A stretch of DNA of 51,095 nucleotides from Alphaproteobacteria bacterium (lineage in GTDB: Bacteria; Pseudomonadota; Alphaproteobacteria; SMXS01). Below the pieces are notes generated by a model. That model had not been told where the DNA came from. It saw only the letters and a program-made list of their open reading frames with translations, and did not search any database. The stretch covers positions 1 through 51,095 of the forward strand of contig WGNW01000023.1 in the NCBI GenBank assembly GCA_016124315.1, in the 5' to 3' direction. A program made the translations under genes and the position numbers. Below, piece by piece: positions 7,638 through 16,733 of this stretch. Numbering within the stretch: the first letter of the stretch is position 1; each line of letters begins with the position of its first letter.

Positions 7638-8287
7638 GTCGCTATCCCCACCAGATCGTCCTTCATGGGGTCCAGCCGCTGCCGGAGCGCGGCCCGTCCC
7701 CGTGTCAGCAGGCTTTCGAGCGCCTTCAGGTTCACCTCCAGCACCGCCGCCGCCTCCTTGTTGCTCAGCCCCTGCAGGTAGCAGAGGCTGATCGCCGCCC
7801 GTTGCCGGTCGGGCAGTTCGGCGAGCGCATCCTCCACCCGGTCGCTGACCTGGCGGGCGTGGATGTCGCCGTCGGCGCCGCGGCGGCCGTCGGGCGGATC
7901 GCCCGCGACGTCGAGCGGCACGGCTTGGCTGCGGCGCTTGCGTTGGCGGTCGATGCACAGATTCATCACGACGCGGTAGAACCAGGTGGTGAACCGCGCC
8001 GCCCCCGGCTGCCAACGGGGCGCACTGCGCCACAGCCGCAGGAAGGCCTCCTGCATCACCTCTTCCGCCTCGGCGGCGTCGCCGACCAGCCGGGTCGCGA
8101 AGCCAAGGCTGCGGTTGAGATGTCGTTCCATCAGGACGCGGTAGGCGGCCTCGTTGCCGTCGCCGACGCGCTGCATCAGGGTCTCATCCGAGAGAACGCC
8201 CAGGGCCGCTTCGCCGGCGGTCCCTGCCGGAGGTTTTGCGGCGCTCGATTCCGTCGCCAAAACGGTCATCTCCCAGGACGGCTTCAC
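7634..8287 (-). CDS. ECF-type RNA polymerase sigma factor
   Basis: A 217-residue sigma-70 family protein with only regions 2 and 4. Region 2 contains AAYRVLMERHLNRSLGFATR and AEEVMQEAFLRLWR, with RFTTWFYRVVMNLCIDRQRK following. Region 4 contains LPDRQRAAISLCYLQGLSN and the recognition helix NKEAAAVLEVNLKALESLLTR. It is the first gene of the cluster and probably directs transcription of itself, its regulators and the DUF1800-DUF1501 genes. The frame opens at a GTG (8287); the ATG at 8269 is an alternative start. No convincing -35/-10 pair was found upstream, so autoregulation is inference. Confidence 0.9.
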   Translation of the reverse strand: MKPSWEMTVLATESSAAKPPAGTAGEAALGVLSDETLMQRVGDGNEAAYRVLMERHLNRSLGFATRLVGDAAEAEEVMQEAFLRLWRSAPRWQPGAARFTTWFYRVVMNLCIDRQRKRRSQAVPLDVAGDPPDGRRGADGDIHARQVSDRVEDALAELPDRQRAAISLCYLQGLSNKEAAAVLEVNLKALESLLTRGRAALRQRLDPMKDDLVGIAT

Positions 8288-8374
8288 CCAGTCTACCCCA
8301 TCGCCAAACGTTGCCCTACTGCCTGATCTTGGCTATTAAACGGGGGTCCGCGGGAAACCCTTCGGTGCGATGTT

Positions 8375-8390
8375 CTATATTCGGATATAG
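8375..8390. promoter_or_regulatory. 16-bp palindrome upstream of ferredoxin reductase
   Basis: CTATATTCGGATATAG has perfect six-base arms around TCGG, in the divergent region between the sigma factor and the reductase gene, 68 bases before the reductase start. It is AT-rich in GC-rich surroundings and could be an operator or part of a promoter. The regulator is unknown. Confidence 0.35.
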
Positions 8391-8457
8391 CCGTCGCGGC
8401 GCGAGGGGAACGCGGATACGGGGTATGAATGAGACGTCACACGGGAGAAGTAGGCTG

Positions 8458-9759
8458 ATGGGCCTGACCGTTGCCATTGTCGGGTCCGGACCCGGCGGAT
8501 TCTATTCGGCCGCCGCGCTGATCAAGGAACTGCCCGACTGCCGGGTCGACATTCTCGACCGCCTTCCCACGCCTTTCGGCCTGATCCGCGCCGGCGTCGC
8601 GCCGGACCACCAGAGCAGCAAGAAGATCGCCAAGATCTTCGAGCGCACCGCCCAGAGCGAGCAGGTGCGCTTCCTGGGCAATGTGGAGGTGGGCCGGGAC
8701 ATCTCGGTGGCCGAGCTGCGCGGCCTCTACGACGCCGTCGTGCTGGCGACGGGTGCGCCGCGGGACCGCCGCCTGGGCATTCCCGGCGAGGATCTGCCGG
8801 GCGTGTACGGCTCGTCCGAATTCGTCGGCTGGTACAACGCCCATCCTGACTTCAACGAGCTGGCGCCGAACCTGGAGACCGGCAGCGCCGTGGTGATCGG
8901 CGCCGGCAACGTGGCGCTCGACGTGGCGCGGCTGCTGGCCAAGACCGGCCAGGAGGTGCGCGCCACCGACATGGCCCACTACGCCGCCGACGCCATCGAC
9001 GTCTCGCCGATCAGGGACATCTACGTGTATGCGAGGCGCGGGCCGCTGCAGGCCGCCTTCACCCACAAGGAGGTGAAGGAGTTCGGCGAGCTGGACAACG
9101 CCGTCACCCTGGTCGACGCCGCGCTGCTGCCGGCAGACGACGCCGACCTCGAGGACAAGGGCCGCGGCAGCCAGACCAAGAACATCGGCTACCTGCGCGA
9201 CTACGCCCGGAACAAGGGCGACGAGAAGCCGGTGCGCATCCACATGGAGTTCTTCGCCATGCCGGTGGAGATCCTCGGTGGCGATCAGGTGAGCGCGATC
9301 CGCATGGAGCGCACCCGGCTCGACGACAACGGGCGGGTGGTGCCGACGGGCGAGACCTTCGAGCTGCCCTGCAACATCGTCGTCGCCTGCATCGGCACCC
9401 AGTCGACGCCGCTGGACAACGTTGCCTACGACGAGAAGGCGCAGCGCTTCCTCAACGAGGACGGCCGGATCGAGGACGGCCTCTACGTCGCCGGCTGGGC
9501 CAAACGCGGTCCGAGCGGCACCATCGCCACCAACTTTCCCGACGGCAACCAGGTCGCCGACTTCGTCAAGGCGCTGACACCGGACTCGTTCAAGCAGGGC
9601 CCCGCCGGCCTCGACCAGCTGCTTGCCGACCGCGGCGTGCGGGTGGTCACCTTCGAGGACTGGAAGCGGATCGAGGCCGCCGAGGAGGCGGGCGCCACCC
9701 ACGGTGCGCCGCGGCGCAAGTTCACCACCATCCCCGAGATGATCAAGACGCTGGGCTGA
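8458..9759 (+). CDS. ferredoxin/adrenodoxin-type NADP+ reductase (FprA-like)
   Basis: A 433-residue FAD and NADP(H) enzyme of the adrenodoxin reductase class, which passes electrons from NADPH to ferredoxins serving P450s or iron-sulfur cluster assembly. The FAD motif VAIVGSGPGGFYSAAAL is at the N-terminus. TPFGLIRAGVAPDHQSSK is diagnostic, the NADP motif VVIGAGNVALDVARLL is central, and the C-terminal AGWAKRGPSGTIATNFPDG completes the FAD site. The ATG at 8458 was chosen for its GGAGAAG ribosome site and because the FAD motif then begins at residue 5; an ATG at 8425 would add 11 residues. It stands alone, divergent from the sigma cluster. A P450 lies 38 kb away, but a link is only possible. 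Confidence 0.93.
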   Translation: MGLTVAIVGSGPGGFYSAAALIKELPDCRVDILDRLPTPFGLIRAGVAPDHQSSKKIAKIFERTAQSEQVRFLGNVEVGRDISVAELRGLYDAVVLATGAPRDRRLGIPGEDLPGVYGSSEFVGWYNAHPDFNELAPNLETGSAVVIGAGNVALDVARLLAKTGQEVRATDMAHYAADAIDVSPIRDIYVYARRGPLQAAFTHKEVKEFGELDNAVTLVDAALLPADDADLEDKGRGSQTKNIGYLRDYARNKGDEKPVRIHMEFFAMPVEILGGDQVSAIRMERTRLDDNGRVVPTGETFELPCNIVVACIGTQSTPLDNVAYDEKAQRFLNEDGRIEDGLYVAGWAKRGPSGTIATNFPDGNQVADFVKALTPDSFKQGPAGLDQLLADRGVRVVTFEDWKRIEAAEEAGATHGAPRRKFTTIPEMIKTLG

Positions 9760-9766
9760 CCGCGCG

Positions 9767-9898
9767 TCAGCCGGCCCCGGTCAGGCGCCCCAGTCCGAGG
9801 AAGGCCCAGCGCGCGCCGTAGGCGAGGGCGCCGAACGCCGCCAGCGAGCCGAGCCAGAGGCCGGCGAACCAGAGCAGGCGGCGGGTCCGCTGGCGCAT
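9767..9898 (-). CDS. 43-aa CydX-like / DUF2474-type small membrane protein
   Basis: Encodes a 43-residue protein with one membrane helix (RRLLWFAGLWLGSLAAFGAL), a basic N-terminus and a short tail. The ATG at 9898 overlaps the last base of the cydB stop (TGATG), so it is translationally coupled to cydB. Small one-helix subunits such as CydX or DUF2474 proteins commonly follow cydAB and stabilise the oxidase. Position and topology support this; the sequence is too short for certain family assignment. Confidence 0.72.
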   Translation of the reverse strand: MRQRTRRLLWFAGLWLGSLAAFGALAYGARWAFLGLGRLTGAG

Positions 9899-10899
9899 CA
9901 GTGGTGGTAGCCATCGCCGTGCCGCACCTTGCCGCGGAACACCCGGTAGACGATCACCGTGTAGACCAGCACCAGCGGCACGAACAGCACCGCGCCGACC
10001 AGCAGGAACAGCTGGGACTTGGGCGGCGCCGCCGCGTCCCAGATGGTGATGGCGCGCGGCACGATGTAGGGCCACAGGCTGACCGCCAGCCCAAGATAGG
10101 ACAGCAGGAACAGGCCGACGGAGAGGAAGAACGGCGACCCCTCGCGCCGAGCCTTCAACGCCAGCAGCAGCAGCATGCCGAGGACCGCGGTCACGATGGG
10201 AATGGGCGCGAGCAGAAGCAGGCCGGGGAAGGAGAACCAGCGGTCGGCGATCTCGGGCTGGGTGAGCGGCGTCCACAGGCTGACGGCGACGATCGCCGCC
10301 AGCAGGCCGATGGCCAGCCCCTGGGCCGCCTTGAAGGCCCATTGCTGCAGGTCTCCCTCGGTCTTGCGGATGAGCCAGGTCGCTCCCAGCAGCGCATAGC
10401 CGACCACCAGCGCCACGCCGGTGAACAGGCTGAAGGGCGTGAGCCACGAGAACGCGTTGCCCACGAAGGCGCCGTTCTCGATGGGCAGGCCGTGCACGAA
10501 GCTGCCCAGCACCACGCCCTGGGCGAAGGCCGCCATGGTCGAGCCGGCGGCGAAGGAGAGGTTCCACGCCCAGATGCTGGTCTCCGACCGGTGGCGGAAC
10601 TCGAACGCGATGCCGCGGAACACCAGCGCCACCAGGAACAGGACGAGGGGCACGTAGAGCGCCGGCAGCACCGTGGCGTAGGCGACCGGAAAGGCGCCGA
10701 ACAGGCCCGCGCCGCCGAGCACCAGCCAGGTCTCGTTGCCGTCCCACACCGGCGCGACGCTGTCCATCATCACGTCGCGCCACGCCTCCCGACGGACGAA
10801 GGGAAAAAGGATGCCGACGCCCAGGTCGAAGCCGTCCATGACGATGTACATGGCCACGCCGAAGGCGATGATGGCGGTCCAGATCAGGGTCAGTGCCAT
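9898..10899 (-). CDS. cydB: cytochrome bd-type quinol oxidase subunit II (CioB/CydB)
   Basis: A 333-residue polytopic protein with about eight membrane helices, of normal length for CydB. The N-terminal YIVMDGFDLGVGILFPF and DSVAPVWDGNETWLVLGG blocks are hallmarks of the family. With subunit I it forms the terminal quinol oxidase that reduces oxygen to water. It is preceded by a GGAGACGGG ribosome site 11 bases after cydA and is followed by an overlapping small-subunit gene, so cydA-cydB-small protein form one operon. Confidence 0.95.
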   Translation of the reverse strand: MALTLIWTAIIAFGVAMYIVMDGFDLGVGILFPFVRREAWRDVMMDSVAPVWDGNETWLVLGGAGLFGAFPVAYATVLPALYVPLVLFLVALVFRGIAFEFRHRSETSIWAWNLSFAAGSTMAAFAQGVVLGSFVHGLPIENGAFVGNAFSWLTPFSLFTGVALVVGYALLGATWLIRKTEGDLQQWAFKAAQGLAIGLLAAIVAVSLWTPLTQPEIADRWFSFPGLLLLAPIPIVTAVLGMLLLLALKARREGSPFFLSVGLFLLSYLGLAVSLWPYIVPRAITIWDAAAPPKSQLFLLVGAVLFVPLVLVYTVIVYRVFRGKVRHGDGYHH

Positions 10900-10909
10900 T
10901 GCCCGTCTC

Positions 10910-12268
10910 CTACTCGGCTGCCTGGGTGGACATCAGCGCCGGCCGTGGCGCGGTTTCCTGCGGCGCCGGCCCGCGCGACACGGTCCGGGCGGCGAAATAG
11001 AGGAAGGCCGCCAGCACCATGTTGTAGACGATGGCGAACAGCATCAGCGAGGTGACCACCGTCGGCGCGTCGAGCTGCGGCGAGACGCTGTGCGCGGTGC
11101 GCACCAGGCCGTAGACAGTCCAGGGCTGGCGGCCCACCTCCGTCACCGTCCAGCCGGCGAGGGTGGCGACGAAGCCCGCGGGCCCCATGCCCACCAGCAA
11201 CCACAGATAGGGGCGCGTCCGGGGAAGCCGCTTGCGTAGCGCCACCCCCGTCCAGGCCGCCGCGATCATCAGCACGCCCAGGCCCACCATGATCCGGAAC
11301 GCATAGAACACGATCGCCACCGGCGGCCGCTCGTCGGGCGGCACGGCGGTCAGGCCGGGAATCACGCCGTCGGGATCATGCCGCAGGATGAGGCTGGCGC
11401 CGTCGGGAATGCCGAACTCGATGGTGTTGCTCTCGGTCTTCGGGTCCGGCCAGGCGAACAGCAGCAGCGGCTTGCGGGGGCCGGTCTGCCAGTTGCCCTC
11501 CATGGCGGCGACCTTGGTGGGCTGGTGCTCCAGGGTGTTGAGCCCGTGCATGTCGCCCACCAGCAGCTGCAGCGGCGCCAGGATGGCGGCGGCGCCCAGC
11601 GCCAGGCCCAGCGCCTTGCGGGCGGTATCGGCGTGCCGCTGCTTCAGCACCTGCCAGGACGAGACGCCGGCCACCACGAACGACATGGTGAGCAGCGAGG
11701 CCACCAGCATGTGGGCGAGCCGGTAGGGGAAGGACGGGTTGAAGATCACCTTCCACCAGCTCACCACGTGGAACACCCCGTCCGGCCCGATCTGGGCGCC
11801 CTGGGGCGTCTGCATCCAGGAATTCGCCGACAGGATCCAGAACGCGGAGAGGGTGGTGCCGAAGGCCACCATCAGGGTGGCGAAATAGTGCAGGCCCGGC
11901 CCGACCCGCTTCCAGCCGAACAGCATGATCCCCAGGAAGCTGGCCTCGAGGAAGAAGGCGGTGAGCACCTCGTAGCCCAGCAACGGCCCCAGCACGTTGC
12001 CGGTCGCCAGGGCGAACGGGCTGAAGTTGGTGCCGAACTGGAACGACATGGGAATGCCGCTCACCACGCCCATGCCGAACGACAGGGCGAACACCTTCAC
12101 CCAGAACTGGTAGAGGTCCCGCCAGCGTCCGTCGCGCGTCTTCAGCCACAGGCCCTCGACCACCGCCAGGAAGCAGGCGAGCCCGATGGTCAGCGTGGGG
12201 AACAGGATGTGGAAGGCGACGGTGAAGGCGAACTGCAGCCGACTGAGCAGGATGGGATCGATGTCCAT
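10910..12268 (-). CDS. cydA: cytochrome bd-type quinol oxidase subunit I, short Q-loop (CioA)
   Basis: A 452-residue CydA. His20 (VAFHILFPT) matches the high-spin haem ligand, the His in YRLAHMLVAS near residue 187 matches a haem b558 ligand, and the Q-loop end GWTVTEVGRQPW is at about 372-383. The Q-loop is short and the total length is below that of the E. coli long-loop enzyme, which is typical of cyanide-insensitive CIO-type oxidases. It acts in the inner membrane. It is first in its operon and has a GGAGAT ribosome site. I looked for an FNR-type box upstream (12269-12431) and saw none. Confidence 0.95.
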   Translation of the reverse strand: MDIDPILLSRLQFAFTVAFHILFPTLTIGLACFLAVVEGLWLKTRDGRWRDLYQFWVKVFALSFGMGVVSGIPMSFQFGTNFSPFALATGNVLGPLLGYEVLTAFFLEASFLGIMLFGWKRVGPGLHYFATLMVAFGTTLSAFWILSANSWMQTPQGAQIGPDGVFHVVSWWKVIFNPSFPYRLAHMLVASLLTMSFVVAGVSSWQVLKQRHADTARKALGLALGAAAILAPLQLLVGDMHGLNTLEHQPTKVAAMEGNWQTGPRKPLLLFAWPDPKTESNTIEFGIPDGASLILRHDPDGVIPGLTAVPPDERPPVAIVFYAFRIMVGLGVLMIAAAWTGVALRKRLPRTRPYLWLLVGMGPAGFVATLAGWTVTEVGRQPWTVYGLVRTAHSVSPQLDAPTVVTSLMLFAIVYNMVLAAFLYFAARTVSRGPAPQETAPRPALMSTQAAE

Positions 12269-12431
12269 GCCGACATCTCCATTTCACAATGCTGCGCCGT
12301 TGAATACCGGCCCTGGACGCGATTGGAAACTGCGCATGGACCATAGCACCCACGCTTCCACGCATGCAAAAGCGCCCGGCGCCAAGCTCGCCCGCCCGGC
12401 GCGTGTCCCTCGCGGCAATGGTTTGGAGCCG

Positions 12432-12608
12432 TCAGGCAGGCTCGGCGTCGTACTCCTCGAACGACCATTCCTCGCCGGAGTCCATCTGCTCCTCGAACAG
12501 CTTCTCGGCGGCGACCGCGGCGGCTTCCTCGTTGGCCGCCTCCACCTCGGCGACCCAGAAGAAACTGCCGCGCCTGAGGTTGGTGCGAAGGGTGATCCGG
12601 TACTTCAT
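12432..12608 (-). CDS. 58-aa conserved-looking hypothetical protein
   Basis: A small acidic protein starting MKYRITLRTNLRRGSFFWVA and ending WSFEEYDAEPA. The pattern of an N-terminal beta strand, then VEAANEEAAAVAAEKLFEEQM, looks like a single alpha/beta unit. It starts 11 bases after the acyl-CoA dehydrogenase stop and is probably on that transcript. No family was recognised. The balanced composition and plausible fold make it more likely a real gene than a chance frame. Confidence 0.6.
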   Translation of the reverse strand: MKYRITLRTNLRRGSFFWVAEVEAANEEAAAVAAEKLFEEQMDSGEEWSFEEYDAEPA

Positions 12609-12619
12609 CGCCGGGCAGC

Positions 12620-13840
<1,221 letters not shown>

Positions 13841-13943
13841 GGTATTCCTCCCGAAACGGTGCAGCCGACGCGCCGGCGCACACCTCAGGTGGCCCAGCCG
13901 CGCCTTCTTATAGCGGCGTTTCAGGCGTTGCCAAGGGGACTCG

Positions 13944-14543
13944 TCAGTCGGCCGAGGCCGCGTCCGCGGCCTGCCGGGGCCTCGTGTCCAGATCGGGCAT
14001 GTGGATGCTGGCCAGATCGGGAATGGTGCCGCTCAGCGCCGGCACGTCGCGGTTCACCACATTGCGGGCGTCGTTGCAGGTGGGCGCCGAGTTGGGCGGC
14101 AGGAAGTCGGTTTCAAACTGGCCGCGCAGCACCGCGCCGTCGGGCGCCGCCAACACTGCCTCGACGACCTTGGCCATGTCCTCGCAGAATTTCGGGTTGT
14201 TGAACGTGTCGAGCGAGAAGTAGTTGGCAAGGCTGGTCATATATTCGTTGAGGGCGTGCTTGTTGCCGGCGCCGTAGCTGCGGCGGAAATAGGCCTGCAT
14301 CACCTCGGAGTGGGTGCTGAGCTCCGGATTGAAGCGGGTGATGAAGGCGTTGTAGTTCTCATAGAGCTTGAGGTCGGCCTTGTGCACGCATTTCAGGGCC
14401 GCGACCATCAGCGCCGACTGCAGCCCGCGGGCCTGTTCGGCGAGCGCCTCCTCCCGGGTCATGCAGGGAAGGGCCATCGCGCTTCCCGCCATGCCGAAGC
14501 CGGCCAGAAGCACGACCGCCGCGTGCAGCATGCGCTTCGTCAA
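13944..14543 (-). CDS. exported hypothetical protein, 199 aa
   Basis: An N-terminal signal peptide is evident ([20 protein letters not shown], cleavage probably after AMA). The mature part has four cysteines (PCMTREE, LKCVHK, KFCEDM, PTCND), which could form two disulfides in the periplasm. It is mostly helical. The frame can start at TTG 14543, which supplies the basic n-region KR, or at ATG 14531. No family was recognised. It lies alone, with its own intergenic regions on both sides. Confidence 0.65.
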   Translation of the reverse strand: MTKRMLHAAVVLLAGFGMAGSAMALPCMTREEALAEQARGLQSALMVAALKCVHKADLKLYENYNAFITRFNPELSTHSEVMQAYFRRSYGAGNKHALNEYMTSLANYFSLDTFNNPKFCEDMAKVVEAVLAAPDGAVLRGQFETDFLPPNSAPTCNDARNVVNRDVPALSGTIPDLASIHMPDLDTRPRQAADAASAD

Positions 14544-14672
14544 ACGGCGGAGTCCGCCGGTATTTCCTCGAACGCGAATAGGATTTCTCCTCGGATTGGC
14601 TGAGGCGGCGCACTCTCGGAAGTTGCATTAGCCGCCGCGTAGCCCCCCTCGATCATTATTAGCGCGACCCGC

Positions 14673-14993
14673 CTAAATTTCAAAATCGGAATTGTTTACC
14701 GGCACCGCGTCGTCGCCGAAGCGGATCGACGGCCCGTGGGCGCGGATGCGCTCGCGCGCCGAGAGCGGCTGGTGGTCGCCAGCGATCTCGATGGTGTAGG
14801 CGCCGACCACCACATTGTTGCTCACGTCCCGCTCGGCGAGCGCGACGAGGGCGTCGATCTCGTCGCCCGCCGCCACCGTGGCGTCGCGGATCGCCTCGGA
14901 CCATCCCGAGTCCCGGTTGAAATAGACGATGGCGCCGTCGCGCAGCCGGTTCGCCGTCACCACCCGGTAGATCTCCTGATCGCCGTCCGCCAT
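14673..14993 (-). CDS. DUF2849 family protein
   Basis: A 106-residue protein with RVVTANRLRDGAIVYFNRDS and WSEAIRDATVAAGDE followed by GAYTIEIAG and ERIRAHGPSIRFGDD, matching the DUF2849 pattern. In many alphaproteobacteria DUF2849 lies just before the sulfite reductase gene cysI and may assist assimilatory sulfur reduction. Here no cysI or cysH is adjacent, so it stands apart from its usual operon. AAGGAGACC precedes the ATG. Confidence 0.75.
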   Translation of the reverse strand: MADGDQEIYRVVTANRLRDGAIVYFNRDSGWSEAIRDATVAAGDEIDALVALAERDVSNNVVVGAYTIEIAGDHQPLSARERIRAHGPSIRFGDDAVPVNNSDFEI

Positions 14994-15175
14994 GCCGGTC
15001 TCCTTTCCGTTCGCCGCGCCGCCGGCGCCTGTTTGACGCCGCCGGCATCGCGCATCAAGTATTTTCTGCCTCGCCGGGGCGCCGGAGCATCCCGACCTGC
15101 GGTTGCTTGCCGCCATCCGCAGCGCCGACTATACAGGCGCTAACGCCATCGCCGCTCAACCGCAAGGAAACGCCC

Positions 15176-15607
15176 GTGCCCGATCTCAACGGCTACTTCT
15201 TCGAAGACCTCGCCGAAGGCATGTCCGCCAGCTATGCCAAGACCGTCACGGACGCCGACATCACCCTGTTCGCCGGGGTGAGCGGCGACACCAACCCGGT
15301 GCACATCGACGACGAGTTCGCCCGCGAGACCATGTTCAAGGGGCGCATCGCCCACGGCATGCTCTCGGCCAGCTTCATCTCCACCGTGTTCGGAACCAGG
15401 CTGCCCGGGCCCGGCTGCATCTATCTCAGCCAGTCGCTGCGCTTCAAGGCGCCGGTGCGGCCGGGCGACACGGTGACGGCCAGGGTCACCGTCGCCGAAC
15501 TGAAGCCGGAGCGCCGCCAGGTCCGATTCGACTGCGTGTGCCTGGTGGACGGCAAGACCGTGCTCGACGGCGAGGCGCTCATCCTCGTGCCGGCGCGCGC
15601 GGCGTAA
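15176..15607 (+). CDS. MaoC family (R)-specific enoyl-CoA hydratase-like protein
   Basis: A 143-residue single hot-dog protein. The hydratase site is clear: FAGVSGDTNPVHIDDEFA carries the Asp, Asn and His of the MaoC/PhaJ motif, followed by GRIAHGMLSASFIS. It would hydrate trans-2-enoyl-CoA or a related acyl thioester. I chose the GTG at 15176, giving MPDLNGYFFEDLAEG, because AAGGA lies at the right distance and upstream in-frame residues are low-complexity. It lies 33 bases before ribF, which may be chance. Confidence 0.88.
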   Translation: MPDLNGYFFEDLAEGMSASYAKTVTDADITLFAGVSGDTNPVHIDDEFARETMFKGRIAHGMLSASFISTVFGTRLPGPGCIYLSQSLRFKAPVRPGDTVTARVTVAELKPERRQVRFDCVCLVDGKTVLDGEALILVPARAA

Positions 15608-15640
15608 ACCCACGATGCCCGGCGCGGAGAGCCCTGCCCC

Positions 15641-16642
15641 ATGAAGCTGTTCCGGCATCTGGACGGCCTGCCGGCCGACGTGCTGGGCTCGGTGATCGCG
15701 TGGGGCAATTTCGACGGCTTTCACCGCGGCCACCAGGCCGTGGTGTCGCGCGCCGCGCGGATCGCCCGCGAGCGGGGCGCGCCGCTCGCGGTGATGACCA
15801 CCGAGCCGCACCCGTCCCAGTTCTTCCGGCCGGACAGCCCCTCGTTCCGGCTGATGACCCTGCGCTCCAAGGCACAGGCTCTCGAAGCGTTCGGCGTCGA
15901 GGTGCTGTTCGTGCTCGCCTTCGACGCGGCGCTCGCCAACACCCCCGCCGAGGACTTCGTGCGCGGCACCCTGGCCGGGCGGCTGCAGGCGCGCCACGTG
16001 GTCACGGGCTACGACCAGCGCTTCGGCAAGGGACGGCAAGGCGACGCGGAACTCCTCAACCGGCTGGGCGGCGATCTCGGATTCGGCGTCACCGTCGTGG
16101 ACCCGCTGGTGATCGACGGCGAGGTCTGCTCGTCGTCCCGGGTGCGCGAGCGCCTGCGCGAGGGCGAGACGGGCGGCGCCGCCCTGCTGATGGATCATTG
16201 GTGGCGGATCGAAGGCCGCGTCGAGCATGGCGACGCCCGCGGCCGACAGATCGGCTTTCCCACGGCGAACTTGAGCTGGGGCGATTACCTCGAGCCTGCC
16301 CTGGGCGTCTACGCCGTGCGCATGCATGTAGAGGACGGCCCCCATCGCGGCGCCTATGATGGCGTCGCCAACCTGGGCCGGCGTCCCACCTTCGGCAAGA
16401 CCGACATCTGCTTCGAGGTGCACCTGTTCGATTTCGACGGCGACCTCTACGGCGCCCATGTGGGCGTCGACGTGATCGGGTTCATCCGCCCCGAGCGGAA
16501 ATTCGACGGGCTGGAGGCCTTGAAGGCGCAGATCGCCGCCGACGCCGCGGCGGCCCGGCGCCTGCTCGCCAGCCCCGAGGGGGCGCCAGGCCGGTTCCCG
16601 CCGGCCGGGCGAGAACCCTCGACAGCCACCGGCCACACCTGA
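15641..16642 (+). CDS. ribF: bifunctional riboflavin kinase / FAD synthetase
   Basis: A 333-residue two-domain enzyme that makes FMN from riboflavin and FAD from FMN. The N-terminal adenylyltransferase domain has GNFDGFHRGHQ and TTEPHPSQFF, and DQRFGKGRQGD and SSSRVRERL further on. The C-terminal kinase domain has GDARGRQIGFPTANL and ANLGRRPTFG. The last 25 or so residues (from GAPGRFPP) look like a low-complexity tail. In most proteobacteria ribF is followed by ileS and then lspA; here lspA follows directly after 87 bases. Confidence 0.95.
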   Translation: MKLFRHLDGLPADVLGSVIAWGNFDGFHRGHQAVVSRAARIARERGAPLAVMTTEPHPSQFFRPDSPSFRLMTLRSKAQALEAFGVEVLFVLAFDAALANTPAEDFVRGTLAGRLQARHVVTGYDQRFGKGRQGDAELLNRLGGDLGFGVTVVDPLVIDGEVCSSSRVRERLREGETGGAALLMDHWWRIEGRVEHGDARGRQIGFPTANLSWGDYLEPALGVYAVRMHVEDGPHRGAYDGVANLGRRPTFGKTDICFEVHLFDFDGDLYGAHVGVDVIGFIRPERKFDGLEALKAQIAADAAAARRLLASPEGAPGRFPPAGREPSTATGHT

Positions 16643-16676
16643 TACACACGCCCACCGAAACCAGCCCGCCGGCCCG

Positions 16677-16733
16677 ATGAACCGTTTCGCCAGACACCCC
16701 TCCAGGCGCCCCGCCGGAAGCTTTCGCCGGTGA
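16677..16733 (+). CDS. possible 18-aa leader peptide overlapping lspA start
   Basis: ATG at 16677 opens an 18-codon frame (MNRFARHPSRRPAGSFRR) whose TGA overlaps the GTG start of lspA as GTGA. It is strongly basic. It could be a coupling leader for lspA, or a chance or remnant frame at the place where ileS is normally found. No good ribosome site is seen before it. Confidence 0.25.
   Translation: MNRFARHPSRRPAGSFRR

Noticed and set aside
8291..8315. GGCAAC / GTAGAC pair on the minus strand as an ECF promoter for the sigma gene
   Set aside because: The spacing is only 13 bases, shorter than the usual 16-17, and the motifs are weak.
12269..12431. Search for an FNR/ANR box upstream of cydA
   Set aside because: No TTGAT-N4-ATCAA-like dyad was seen, so no oxygen-control site is claimed.
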